Shown: positions 1 to 12,500 of the stretch, one piece after another
Numbering within the stretch: position 1 is the first letter of the stretch
Layout: each line of letters starts with the position of its first letter
Origin: Nereocystis luetkeana
Lineage: Eukaryota > Sar > Phaeophyceae > Laminariales > Laminariaceae
Assembly (NCBI GenBank): GCA_031213475.1
Contig: JARUPZ010000003.1
Span: 9,567,266 to 9,631,265, forward strand
Reading direction: 5' to 3'
DNA length: 64,000 nucleotides
Made by a program: the position numbers and the translations under genes
Notes under the pieces: generated by a model
The model's input: the letters and a program-made list of their open reading frames with translations, nothing else
The model's database searches: none
What the model was told of the DNA's origin: nothing

Positions 1-56
1 CAGGGAGGTGTGTCTTTAGGGGCGCACGCGCAAGCGTTCCCATAAAAGAAAGAAAT

Positions 57-141
57 CTTCGAAAAGTGAGGTTCGAACCCGTGACCTGGACGACCTCAAG
101 ATGTGAAAGTGAAAGCGTTGCCTACTGAGTAGAAGGGGTAA
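57..141 (-). repeat. tRNA-derived fragment (degenerate)
   Basis: Read on the minus strand this has a B-box-like GGGTTCGAACC and an A-box-like CTCAGTAGGCAACGC about 45 bases upstream. The T stem pairs only at about three positions and no acceptor stem can be drawn, so it is not a working tRNA. A SINE head or tRNA relic is likeliest. Confidence 0.35.
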
Positions 142-194
142 AATGTCGATCGAATTCCCAGCCCAGGGTGACCCTTACAACAGTCCCACTACAA

Positions 195-366
195 CACAAG
201 GGCCCGTACAGCGCCAGCCAGCAAAACGGGCACTATGGCGGCAACCGGCACTATACTCCGCACACTGCCTACCTACCCCCCACCACTTCGGTGAAGCCTT
301 CATCTGTGTCAAGCGATTCCACACCGGGCACTATAATAGCGAGAAACCGGCACTATGGAGAGACTG
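195..366 (-). mobile_element. Family E terminal-repeat element, reverse copy
   Basis: It shares blocks, in reverse orientation, with the element at 25376-25586: GCGCCAGC, GGCGGCAACCGGCACTATA, CTCCGCAC, AAGCGATTCCACA and a closing CCGGCACTATGGAGAGAC. No coding capacity is visible. The boundaries are approximate. Confidence 0.5.
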
Positions 367-652
367 CTGCTACTGCCTTGATTGGGTCCAGTCTGTTCAG
401 TCGAGGAGCACGTTGGTCGAAAGGTGCTACGTACGTACATACATACGACGTACCCCTATTGCATCACGTATAATAAGGCACCCGTCGCAGGTGGCAAAGG
501 GTGGCACGCATGCATGGTTGGTCGGCTTGAAAAACTAGGGGGGTTTCTCCCCACCCATGTGAGCGGGCCATTCGAAACCGACTCATTGGATCGATCGACC
601 GTTCAGCGCATATTCGGGTAGAGTTCCCGATATAAAAAACATTAAAAACGTT

Positions 653-820
653 GTTTGTTCTCGATTGCACTGGAGTAGCGGGGGAGATGGGCGGGGGAGA
701 GAGGGGGGGGGGGGCTGGGGGTGGGGGGGGTGGGGGGAAAGGAGGGAAGGGGGGGGGGGGGGCTGGGGGCGGGGGGGGGGCCGGGGGGGCAAGAGGAGGG
801 TGGGGGCGGGAGTGTGGGGT

Positions 821-893
<73 letters not shown>

Positions 894-960
894 GGGGGAG
901 AGAGGGGGGGGGGGGGGGGGAGGGAGGGAGGGGCAGGGCGGGGGAGGGGAAGGGGTATAG
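653..960. repeat. G-rich tract with a 72-base G run
   Basis: About 300 bases are almost pure G on the plus strand, with an unbroken run of 72 G at 821-892. Glycine-rich (plus) and proline-rich (minus) ORFs across it are low-complexity artefacts. The length of such a run is unlikely to be accurate in the assembly. It abuts a family D repeat. Confidence 0.9.
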
Positions 961-1030
961 TCGATATCATGCATTGCCGGGGCGGGGGGGGGTGGAAGGG
1001 GAGATGGGGCGGGGTGGAAGGGAGGGGGGG

Positions 1031-1497
1031 GTGTACTCGATAGGAGATATGTACTCGATCTCATGCATGGCCATAGTCGTATGACCATAGACCCTCGCAC
1101 CCCTTACAATGCCGGGACGAAGCATGCCGGGTTTCCACCGACCCGGCAGACATTGCTTGCACCAAAGCGCCGTGATGCGTCTGGCGAGTCGCATAAAGGG
1201 TGAGCTGCACCCCACTAAGGACCGCTTTTGAGGCGGACTTGCATATATATGGATGACAGCTTCAATGAGTTGATATTCATTTCCGGCGTAGGCATTTCCA
1301 GAGTCAGCACTGGGAGTACTATGTAACTGCCTCTGGGGCGCCTTGCCATAAACACTACGTGATACGAGCTGGTTCCGACCGCCAAAACAAAATAAAGAAA
1401 ACACAAAGCGGTACCCTGGTTGCCTAGCTCATGTAGTGAGCGGCATGTTCTACAGTGTCGTTGCCAACCGACGCCAACCCAACCTAAATACAAAAGG
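1031..1497 (+). mobile_element. Family D dispersed repeat (near full length)
   Basis: This is the first of about 17 family D copies or pieces. In order it contains TGTACTCGATAGGAG, CATGCATGGCC(G)TAGTCG, CAATGCCGGGACG, a CACCGACC block, a GAGGCGGACTTGCATAT block, a GGTACC(C)TGGTTG block and a tail near CCAACCTAAATACAA. A G tract precedes the first base and another follows the last. No ORF is conserved between copies. Its class is unknown, although the G tracts at the ends recur and may belong to the element. Confidence 0.75.
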
Positions 1498-1831
1498 GAG
1501 GGGGGGGGGGGGGGGTCAAGGGGAGAGAGAGGGGGGGGCGGGGGGCGTCCACTCGCGCTAGGCAACCGCTAGGCAGATCCGCGTGTTTCGTTGTGTGTTT
1601 GAGGCGTCGGAGGCATGCTACATCCAGCAGAGGTGCACCGTTTTTTTTTTCTGAGAGCTCCGCGCTCGAGGAGCTCTCACGGCTCACCCAAAATTTGACT
1701 ACAGAAAAAACTAGAGTGCAATGGTTGATGAAGAACCCCATGGCCTCGTAGGTACACAAAAAAAATAGAGAGAGAGTTGCAAAAAAAACAATAATGAAAT
1801 TCCGACAATTTTGGGTTAAGGAGCCCCGTCT

Positions 1832-1931
1832 NNNNNNNNNNNNNNNNNNNNNNNNNNNNNNNNNNNNNNNNNNNNNNNNNNNNNNNNNNNNNNNNNNNNN
1901 NNNNNNNNNNNNNNNNNNNNNNNNNNNNNNN
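1832..1931. other. Assembly gap (100 N)
   Basis: Exactly 100 undetermined bases, a conventional spacer for unknown size. Unlike the gap at 45596, the two flanks show no obvious shared sequence. Confidence 0.99.
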
Positions 1932-4383
1932 CTCACTCTTCAGGTTTCCTCCGCTATACTAATACTGTAGTATTAATAGCGTTGATAGCATGCGGCGGAG
2001 ATTTTTTAAGGATAGGAGGTGCTCTTAACGCTTTCCTTTTCCGCACGTGCGATTTCCATCCTGTGTCCTGTCCTGTACGCTTTCCTTTCCGCCACCTCCA
2101 ACCTATGCTGGTTCGACTCTTCCGCGCTACCTACTCCAACCTCGAACTGTGCCTAGAACCTCCGCCCACTGGTCGAGTGCGAGAGCGTTTGCGGCAGGCG
2201 CGGGCCCTCGCGAAATACACCTCGACTACCCCCTCCTCTCTCACGCGACTACACCCTCCACATACTCGTAAGTTTCACGATAACCAAACGCATTCGCTTC
2301 GTGTGAAAGGAACACTCAAGGAAGAAGTGCTGCTGACAAAATTACGTAGCAATCCGTCTACTGCTGATTTCTTTGCGTGGGTGGCCTTGGCTTCGTGTAC
2401 AGGGGTAATTTTTATCGGCGACAATGCGCGATGCGTGTGCGACGTCACGCCCCGCCGTGTATCACAGCCCGCGCATTCTTGAGGTAGTCGGCCGGGTGGC
2501 GCTGGCTTTCGTGTCTACTACTAAGGTCCGTTCGTTGGCTCGAGCATTACAACGAGTGTGTCTTCGTAGGGTGCTTCAAGGAGTTCTTATGAGATGGGCG
2601 TCGGCTCGCCGTGCTTTTGTGGTGCACCGGTGGTACTATCGCCTCCATACTTGCGACACTATTTTACTGTGTGGGGTTGGTGCGCTACTCTGCCGCACCG
2701 TCAATATCATCTTGATGAAAAAACGCTCTTAAAACGGCTTCCTGTGGGTTGGTTGGTGTGTTTCGCGTTCCCTCCGCCGCTTCGATGATGCGGGCGGCGT
2801 CAGCCGCAAAAAATGTACCAGGTATATGCATACCAGGTATATTATATATATACCAGAATATATTTTAGTATCACTTGTACTTCCAGCTTAGCTCGTAGGA
2901 GGTTTTACCCTCGGCGATCTTCTGGACCAGCCGTGGTCACAGGTGTCGTCCCTTCTCCCCCCCCGATACGTGCCTTTATTTTTTGTCGCGCATAGGGTTC
3001 AGCACTCCCACTGCTCGTCGATTTTCATCGAATGCAGCTAACTAACGCTCTCGCGCTTTCCGCAAGTCAATTCCTTTTATGCAAGAAAAAGTCCCCGCTA
3101 GCATGTGCACTCGGTGAGACCTGAGCCCACGAAATCGATCTTGACAGGCACGCGGACCACTTATCAAGCCACCGGGGACGTGGTACCAGGTACATAGCCA
3201 TTTTACGCCTGGCATATTATATATATAGGGACACCCCACTGCCGCCGCTGCTGCTGCGAGTGTGCGCATGCACCCCGGGTGCACAAGGAGCTGTGGGGAT
3301 AAGCACAACGCCCTCCGCGGCAGGCGACCCGCGTTTGGTCCCAGAGCACACCCCAGAGCGCCCCGGCGGCCACGAATGTCGCGGAAAATGCGCTGGTCGA
3401 CTGTCACAGAATCTACGGTGACGCCGACCCAAGACTGCAAGACTGCGACCCAACGCAACGCCTCCGCCATCATTGTCCAGCCACCAATACCCGTCGACGG
3501 GGGTAAAATGTTGGCGAGGGAAGGGACCATAGCGATGATGAACACCACAATCAGTGCACCGGGCCGGGGCCCCTCCGCCCTATGTGGAGCTTTCGTCTCA
3601 ATTCGCATTTGCCTAGAGAGCGCGGCGACGGCGTGCGGCAATGTCGACGCTGCTTTTCATCTGCAGGGGAAGGCCAGGATGGCGTTCGTCAAAGCCCGCG
3701 TCTCTTGAAGGAAGTAGTGGTGCGACAGGCAGACACGAGGCTTTTAAAAATATATACAAGGTATATTTTAGAGTAACTTTGAGGAGGAGGGCGGTACAGC
3801 GGAGTGCTGCTGTGCGTAGAGCATGTCAGTGCACTAGAAACACGGTACGGGATCCCTTCGGAAGTATAAGTTGGAAGTGAAAAGCTCGGAATGTGTAGCC
3901 GTGCGAAGAGCCCTGTCAACACGAGAAGAAGAGCGTGGCCGTGTGCGTCTCCAGCCGGCTCGGTCGCACGCAGCTCACCTAACAATATACCTGGTACTCC
4001 GCAACACACAAGAGCGTGTATGTTCGAGCACCTGCCTGCCTTGCTGTGGTAGTGCACGTGTTGGACATCTCACGTGCTCGCAGAGTTCAGTGCTCCGTGT
4101 TGCTGCACACTAATGCACTGCCGGAACGTTGCACCTTCCTCCCCGAGCGCGATCTCCCCCCGTCCGTGCGGCACTCAGGGTAATCTGTTGGGGGTCAGCG
4201 AGCACACCGTACCCTAGACTACGAAGCTGTCTTTACTCCAACAGGACAGACCTTCCGCTCCGTCGCGGTAACAAAACAAAGACCCCAAAACGAGTGCAGC
4301 GGCCGACCTGCCCTACAACGAATAGTGCGCCCACTCGAGTACAAGGCGGCTACAAATCTCGATGCACTATACCGCCTCACCTA
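1932..4383. other. No recognised gene; unassigned ORFs
   Basis: Plus-strand open frames at 1982-2482 (166 codons from a TTG), 2424-2732 (102 codons from an ATG) and 3262-3708 (148 codons), and a minus-strand frame at 3042-3641 (199 codons), overlap one another and match no family I recognise. They lack supporting splice sites or repeated structure. Missing 3' exons of the helicase could lie here, but none could be joined with confidence. Short TACCAGGTA motifs and small AT-rich patches are the only other features. Confidence 0.3.
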
Positions 4384-4500
4384 CTACGGGGGACCATAGT
4401 TAATAGGACCTGTGGTATACGTAAAAGCCTACCTCGTATATATTTGACCATTTTTACTAACAATATTTGGTCCTATTAATATTAACTATGGTCCCCGTAA
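4384..4500. mobile_element. Family A MITE (TA-flanked)
   Basis: First of 17 copies. The ends are inverted repeats of about 26 bases, consensus TTACGGGGGACCATAGTTAA followed by TAGGACC. The middle is AT-rich with ATTTTTACTAACAATATTT in one orientation. TA dinucleotides flank both ends here (4382-4383 and 4501-4502), fitting a Tc1/mariner-type target duplication. It has no coding capacity. Confidence 0.85.
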
Positions 4501-4502
4501 TA

Positions 4503-7397
4503 GTGCGTGGGTGCCAGGGTATCTTTTTCGCGAGAATTCCGCTTGGCGCACCATGTGCTGGATGGAGTCAGTGTGCGGCTTACCGCACCTCCGATTTTTT
4601 TGGTGCCGCACTTTTTGTTGGCCGCAGGCGGAAAGATTCGTTTGGATTCCTTTTCGCTGTAAAAACGTTTTTTGTTTGTTTGTTTGTTTGTTTGTTTGTT
4701 TGTTTTCGGTCATTTCCGCCATACGACACAAAGGAGAAAAACGTTTGAAGTTCCGTTTCTGACTCTGACGGCGCGACTCTGTCCCAACGTGCACTAATAA
4801 AACTGCTGTTGTGTTTCTCTCACGACCGTGTCAAGTGGATGAGGAAGCTTGGGTGCTTGAGAGATGCTCGCCCTGAGCCAAGTGTTCGTCCACGACCGTT
4901 TTGACCCTAATCGTAGGTCATGCTTTTGTTTCGTTTTAATTTCGTTTTGTTTTAGTTTTCATGTTTTTGCTTCGTTTTCGTCTCCGTTTTCGTTTCCGTG
5001 TTCGTTTTTGTTTTTGTTTTTGTTTTCGTTTGATTTTCGTTTTTTTTTTTCGTTTTCGTTTTCGTTTCATTTTCGTTTTTCGTTTTTCGTTTCTTATCTA
5101 CTTCGTTCCACGACACTACAGTATTTCTTTACGCTACGTAGAAGGATCGTTCAAGACGCACATTTCTGCAGCAGCACCTGGTATATAATATAGTTTATAT
5201 ATACGCATTATGTACGCATATATTGTTCAAAACTTGGGGCCTCCGGCGGAGCGGTCCTCCGAGGGGGAGTCTTCGGCTCCTGGTCCGGGGCCGTTACTGT
5301 TCGTAACCCTGATAGCCCCCCCACCGCTCGTACTGGTTATGACTGCTGTGCCGGCGCCACATGACGTAAGGGGCCGATTGGATTTCATATCTATACCCCA
5401 ACGCTCCTTGTTTTTTTCCCGACACAGCAGTGGGATAAATATTAATATTGCTGTCCTCGTATTGTCCGTCGACACAGCAATGAGATCACCACAACCAGTA
5501 TCAATATTACTGCCGCAGTTCTCGAGTACTGGCATATAACTATTTTGCCACCTACATACCCTATATGTACTGCTGTACGCAGCCGCATGCATATTTCACA
5601 GGCCAAATTTGGAAGTTATCGTGGTGCGGGATCGTCATCGCAGTATCACGGTACGAGCACATGGAAAATGGGGGGATCTGTACGTTTCACGTACGTATGC
5701 GAAGCTCGAGCGGAATGGGCGAGCATCTGCTCCCAGGATTATAAAAAAAAAGGGTGCCATCTTCAACTATTACTAAAACCAAAAGTGCACCCTATGACTT
5801 ACCTGGTACCTGGTATACTTCAGCACTATAACTACAGTACTGTAACCCCCATGCCCAAACCCTCGCCGTACACTACGACCAATACACCTTTTTACTGGAA
5901 ATTCGAGCAGGAAAAACAAAAACACCCACTTCTTATCTATTTTTTTCCAGGTAATTTATACATGAATATTATCAAATCAAATACAACGCGGGAACGTAGT
6001 AATCAGAACCAAATATGCTCGCTGAAAACACTGGAACAACCAGATTTTTTGTGTGTATGACGGGTCCTGATTACTGTGCCCCGCCGTGATAGAAGCATTC
6101 CACTCTGCAACAATGTAATGCCCCCCGCCCGCCGGACAGGAACGTAAAAGGGGCCATTTGCTATTCCTATGGATGGATACCTAAACGACTCAAAAGCTGG
6201 CCGGGACCCCCCCCCCTCCCCCCTACATAACGCGAGCGTACAAAACTCCCATCAATAGTGGAGACGTTGACAAACCTGCAAGGTGTCGACAACCTCTCAC
6301 TTCGCTACGAACGCATCAATGGTGTGCTACATTGTTCACCGTCTCAAACAAGGAATATTTTAAGCCCACATTGCCACATTGTGCAAGGGGGGGGGGGGGG
6401 GGGGGGGGGGTCCCGGCCGCCAGTGTCCCGAGGTATTTCCGTCCGGAGCGGTATGGTATGTCTTAAGAGGTGGGAGACTGACAAAATAAAAGGCTACGCA
6501 GGGCAAACAACACAACGAACAGCACTAAAAACACGCACATGCTGGTTCAGGCCTACCGCCGCGAAATTGAGCTCAACTCCAACGTCCACGCCGTTTTTTG
6601 GAGACAAGACGCAGACATTTGGTACACGAGTTCTAGGAACTCCTCTCAACCCGTTACCGAATGTGTTGGGTTTTTTTTGCCAGGTATTTTCGTTCATGCT
6701 TTTTCGGGGGAGGGGGGATATTTGGGTCCTTCAGACATTATTTTTTTCCGGCGGACTAAACAAAGAAACTAAAAACAACATTCGTTAACGGCTTGGCAGG
6801 GGTTCATAGGAAAACAAAAATGAGGGTCTTATCTCCAAAACACGGCATGGCTATCGCAGGTTTTTGTGCGGGAAAAGGTGCTAAAAATAATGGGTCGCCT
6901 CGGAATTACTTAGTTATGGTATATGATACAATTTTGGCGTCACGTATGACTTCATGTTGATTGATCCTACGGAGTCAGTTCTTCCAAAAATATGCGCGAA
7001 ACCTTTTACGTGACATGCTTTGGAGTTACCCTGAAACCGGTTCTTCCACAAAAAAATACGATAAAAAACTCTACTTACTGTTTCTGACCGTTTTTTAAGG
7101 CCCGCGGTTGGACAGTACACGTTGTGGGTCTGTATGATGGCGCCAGCTCTAGGACCTCAATCAAAATTCTGGCAATGCCACCTTCTTCCGCCGATCAAGG
7201 CGGTTAGCATGAGTACCACCTAGGGGAAAATCGAGGAAGTATTGCCATCGCCAACAAAAATTGGGGTGATGTCATATACCATGGTACCAGGTACGAGGTA
7301 GGCTTGAACCAGTCAAAACACCTGGTGAACATGAACAAGCCGTGGACAAAGGAGGGGGAGGGGGGCAAGGGAAAGGGGAGGCACAGGAATGACCGAC
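4503..7397. other. Region without a recognised gene
   Basis: It holds a (GTTT)n run near 4672-4705, a GTTTTC-rich stretch at 4920-5100 and a run of about 24 G at 6387-6410. Plus-strand ORFs at 5545-6060 and 6258-6788 have no recognisable domain. The helicase should continue to the left from 7398 in phase 0, but no acceptor with plausible coding was found. Confidence 0.5.
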
Positions 7398-7485
7398 CTG
7401 CGCCATGAAGGTGTCCATGAGATGCGCCAGCATGAGCGACTCCGGCAAGAACATTCGAAGCTCCCACACGGCCACCAGCAGAGTC
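7398..7485 (-). CDS. DDX60: DDX60-like helicase exon 22
   Basis: Residues ~965-994, coding TLLVAVWELRMFLPESLMLA and a further nine residues ending FMAQ. Acceptor TGTGCAG and donor GTCGGT. It enters with one base and leaves in phase 0. It is the last exon that could be joined, in the helical C-terminal region of the family. Confidence 0.88.
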
Positions 7486-8511
7486 CTGCACATAAAGTGA
7501 ACCATGTCCAATCATAATGTCCACAGTTACCGAGGAGGCCGAAGGCAGGTGGGTGGGAGCCACGTACGGAAAAGGCCGAAAGCGCGCGCGCGCGCGCGCA
7601 GGGGGGGGGGGGGGGGGGGGTCATATACAAGGAGGCCGAAAACAAATCGGGGGGGGGGGGGGGGGGGAGGGGGTCAAAGGTCATATGCAGATGAGATCGA
7701 CGGCAAGCCGTGGAGGGGTGGTGTACTCATGGCATACATGGCCGTAGTCGTATAACTTTAGACCCTCGCATCCCTACAATGCCGGGACGGAGCACGCCGG
7801 GTTTTCACCGACCAGACAGGCATTGCTTGCACCAAGCGCGAAGCGCCGTGAGGTGTCCGGGGGGTTCGCATGAATGGGTGAGCTATCTGCATCCTACTAA
7901 GAACCGCTCGTGAGGCGGCAGGGGTTTGCACATCGATGACAGCTTCGACTACTTAATTTATCGTCCGGTGTGGCCACTTCCAGAGACAGCAACGGGAGTA
8001 CTATGTAACTGCCTCCTGGGCGCATTAACATAAACACTACCAGGTACGTGATACGATCATCTCCTCTGTGCGGAGTAAAGCTTGTACACCCCGCACATAT
8101 GATCTAACTCGACCACCAGCCGTGCCCGACCGCCAAAAAGGGAACTAAAAAAAACGGTACCCTGGTAGTCTACTGCAGGTCCTATTAGTGAGCGAAATAG
8201 TTCACAGTGTCGTTGCCAGCCGACGCCAGCCCCAACCCATCCATATATAATACGAGGGAGGGGGAGGGGGTATCATCTTTTTTGGGGAGAGGGGAGTAGG
8301 GGGGGCGGGGGGGGGGGGAGGGTGATGTGCCACAACCTATCAGTACGTTGTCCAACCTACCCTCGGACAGCCGATGTCGCAGGGGCAGCAGCGACAGTAG
8401 CAGAAGTAGCAGCAGCAGCAGCAGCAACAGCATTAGCAGCAGCACCGCCACCAAACATCAGTAGAAGCAGCAGTAAACAGCAAGCACCAGCACCAGAAGC
8501 AACAATAGTAG

Positions 8512-8548
<37 letters not shown>

Positions 8549-9519
8549 GGCAGCATTTATTATAGTATATTCTAGGTAATCATCAGGTAGACTGACCTGG
8601 GAGCGTTGAGTTCGTTGTAGCTGTCCAGAAAGCCGAGCTTCCGCATGATGCCTTGCGACGTCTCCATGTAGTGCTCGTCCTGCTTTTTTTTTGTTTTGTT
8701 TTCCATTTGTTGTTGGGTGATTGCGCGCATGGTTGTTTGCGATGGTCGCAGGGGGGTTTCCACACACAAAGGGGCGGAAATTGGATGGTTGGGTTAGTGG
8801 GCAGGTGGGAGAATGGGTCGATGATTTAGAGGGTGGGTGGGTGAGTGGGTTGGTAGGAAAGGTTAAAAAAAGGAGAGGACCGAAGGCGGAGGGCGCCGCG
8901 GCGCCGTGAGGTTTCCAAACGGGGTCTCCACAATAATAATGCGGCCTTTTTTCGTGATGGGAAGCGGTGGCGGCGGCGGGCTAGAATCTCGTGAGCTGGT
9001 TCAGTTGCGCGCGCGGCGAAAACAAACGAAACACACACAGCGACGGGAACACGCGTGCTGCTGGCTGCTGCTGCTGCTGCTGCTGCCGCCTCCATACGCG
9101 TCAGCCCAAGGGCCTTACAATCTGGGACTACAACCTCTCGTTTGGGGGGAAAAATGACTTGGTATTAGGATCAGATCTACGTTTTCGGGACAGTGCAGCA
9201 CTGAACGGGTTGAGAAGAAGCAGCCCCGGTGGCTCATCCTTGCCAGCAATAATGGAAACCCGTATGTGGTGATACACCATCATCATAACGACGAGATACG
9301 ACACCATCTGGCGCCCCCCCAGTGATCTATAAATCGTGGGAAACCATGTAACTTGTACGGAATAACTATTACGGAGGACCATAGTAATTAGGACCAACTA
9401 TTGTGAGTAAAAAAAGGTAAATATATACCAGTAGGTTTTTGTGTATAACATAGGTCCTATTAACTATGGTCCCCCGTAATACCAGGAAATGTCTTTTTCA
9501 CGAGTTCGACCCCCCCCCT

Positions 9520-9551
<32 letters not shown>

Positions 9552-12500
9552 ACCTATGGACATTTTTCCTTTTGCAAAGAATTGACACGCAGAAAGCGCC
9601 AATACTCCTAACGTGCGTATGTACAAACCGACGCTATGTAGTCGACCAGTTAAAGCAGTTGGCTTGAGTTATTCTCGCGACGAAAAAGCAGGCACAAAAA
9701 ACGCAGGCACGAGCACCGTACGAGTTGGGGTGGGGGGGTGGGGGTGGGTGGGGGGGGGGGAAAGGGAGGAGTGCCTGCTGTGTGACCTCGGATCATATAT
9801 AGCAACGAAGGGGAAGGAGCCGGAGAAAGTTGAAAGGCAACGACAAAAATTGGGGCGGAACAAACCGAGAAAAAAACGAAGACGGAGCTATACGGCGGGA
9901 AAAAAAAAAATCGAGCTGCACCCACCCGCGTTTTAGGCGACAAACTACTTGAATGTAGTACTACGGGGGACCATAGTAAATAGGATCAAATATTGCTGGT
10001 AAGAATAACGACATACATAAGTTTTTGTGTATGCCGTAGGTTCTATTTAATGTGGTCCCCCGTGATAGCGTCGGATTTTTTTTGAAAGAAGTGAAAAACG
10101 GGTTGTCAACACCCCATCACTCTGGCCGTCAATGTGAGAGTCCCTCTATACTGCTGGTGAAATTGCGCGGCACAGATGGGAATAATTAATCAGTATGGTA
10201 TATAGTGCCGGTTGCCGCCACATGTAGTGCCGGTTTCCGCCATATATAGTGCCGGTTGCCGCCACATATAGTGCCTGTTGCCGCTATATATAGTGCCGGT
10301 TGCCGCCATATATAGTGCCGGTTCCCGCCATATATAGTGCCGGTTGCCGCCATATAGAGCCGGTTGCCGCCATATAGAGCCGGTTTCCGCCATATATAGT
10401 GCCGGTTACCGCCACAAAGTGCCGGTTGCCGCCACATATAGTCCCGGTTACCGCCACATATAGTGCCGGTTGCCGCCATATAGTGCCGGTATTGTTGGCT
10501 GGCGCATACGATGCCCGCACTACACATAGAAATGCCACTACAGTACAACAGTACCCAGAACGGTCCTTACATATCCAGACAAGAGTGGCATACTGATACT
10601 TCTACATATTTCTAACAAAGAACAGCGCACAGAACTCGAAGCAAGGTTGAAAAAAAAAAAAAAAAACAGAGATGCAAAAAGAAAAAGAAAAAAGAAAGAC
10701 GCGCCCACCTGGATGTTCTCGTTGAACTCCTGGAGTGTCCTGGAACTCATACGCCTCCCCATCTGGGCGTCCACGAAGTGCATGTCCCCTGGCGTCTCCG
10801 CTGCGCAAAAAAAATAACAACCCAACGTACATACAGACACCCACATCATACTATCAACATACCTGGTATACGGTATACCAGGTACACACTTGATGACCCA
10901 TGATACAGCAGTAAAGCACCTTACCGAGCGGATGTATGAATTCGGTGCGTGTCGGCGAGCGAAGAAAGGGCGTAAGTCTCCTCGCGATACAAAAATCCAA
11001 GGCAAGAACCCTAGGGGGCAGGAGTCTGCTTGCTACCTATGTGATCCCGGATCTGAGCTACTGCTGTACGTACGACTTGGAAGGAGAGACGCAAGATGGG
11101 GGAAAAAATAATTGGTGGGATGGGGAAAAGAAAGAAAGAAAGAAAAAAAATACCCAATGGGTATTACCTACCAGGTGGGTAGCTCATGGAACCAACAAAA
11201 AAAATGCGTGACCTACGATGGGATAATTTTCCCGTGGGTTGTATCTGTACTATACAGATCTTGGCACAGCAGTTCATAACGGCAGGTCGTGATCTAGATG
11301 ACCCACCTGTAGATGGTCTATCTGCGGGTGATCTATCTGTAGATGATCTATCTGTTTCATCTGTAAAATATATATATGTGGATATTATATATGTGGATAT
11401 TATATCTGTAGATGATCTATCTGTAGATGATACCTGGTATATCGGTATATCAGTAGATGATCCATCTGTAGATTATCTATCTGCAGATGATCTATATCCG
11501 TAGATGATTTATCTGACCGAGGTATACAAAAGGATCCGGCGCCGCAGAAACGACAAGGCGCAAATAACCCTTTTAATACAGCAGTCCCGTTTGGGGACAA
11601 ACTACTTATAATTTGACTGGTTTGTCCCCAAAACGGGACTGCGGTTCTAACAGAGTCAACACGAATGTCAAGACGCCTTCTTGTACGGCCCTGCAGTACC
11701 GCAAGCCGTAGGCGACAAAAAAAGAAGAAGAAGATTTGCGTAGCAAGCAGCAAGCAAACCTCAACATAGATGGCCACAGGCAAACTATAGCAACGAGCAA
11801 ACCTGAGTGACAAAAACTGTTACCAGGTATGTTGTACGTACTCGTAGGAAAAACAAAAAACGGGAAAAAAAAGACTTGTTTCGCAGGGCGAAAAAATAGT
11901 AATGGAAAAACAGAAAATAGCATTTTATTTTTTACGAAAATTGTGATCAAGAACGAAAAAACGAAACAAAACAAAAAAACTCAAATGAATATACGCGAAC
12001 TAAAAAAAACTCGTAGCAACAGACTGACCTCATATCAAGCAGAAGCCAAAGAAAAGCATATACACGTACCTACGTATGCCTATTGAGCCATTTACGGCTA
12101 TGTCATACACTCCGTGTTGCACTCGGGAAAACGCTTCCTGCCCTCCCCGCCTCTGATTGGACAGCGCCCGATCGCACCTACAAGTAGTGTTGTTGGCTGA
12201 GACGTTCCAAGACACACCTCTCTGTGGCTATATTTATACACACCGAAGTTGGGCTCAGACTGAAGTTGGGCTTAAGACACCCATTTTTTGCTTCAATGAT
12301 CCCTGTATACCTGGTGAGGTTAAGCTGCACCTACAGAAGGGCCTGTCAGCACGGCACCAGAGCAAGTAAGACTTGAAATTTGAGTGGTTTGTCCCCAAAA
12401 CGGGACTGCGGTTCTAAAAGAGATAATACACACATTTATTCGTGGTCTGAGATGTTTGTTATCATGACCGCGGCTTCTCTGATGGTGTCAGCAAAGGTTG

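Noticed and set aside
464-1100. Proline-rich and glycine-rich ORFs
   Set aside because: Translation of a G/C homopolymer tract; no start context, splice sites or complexity.
3042-3708. Overlapping 199- and 148-codon ORFs as a gene
   Set aside because: Both strands are open over the same GC-rich stretch, with no recognised domain and no splice evidence, so neither is claimed.
10186-10548. CRISPR-like array at 10.2 kb
   Set aside because: Units are contiguous and alike with no unique spacers, and the context is a eukaryotic intron.
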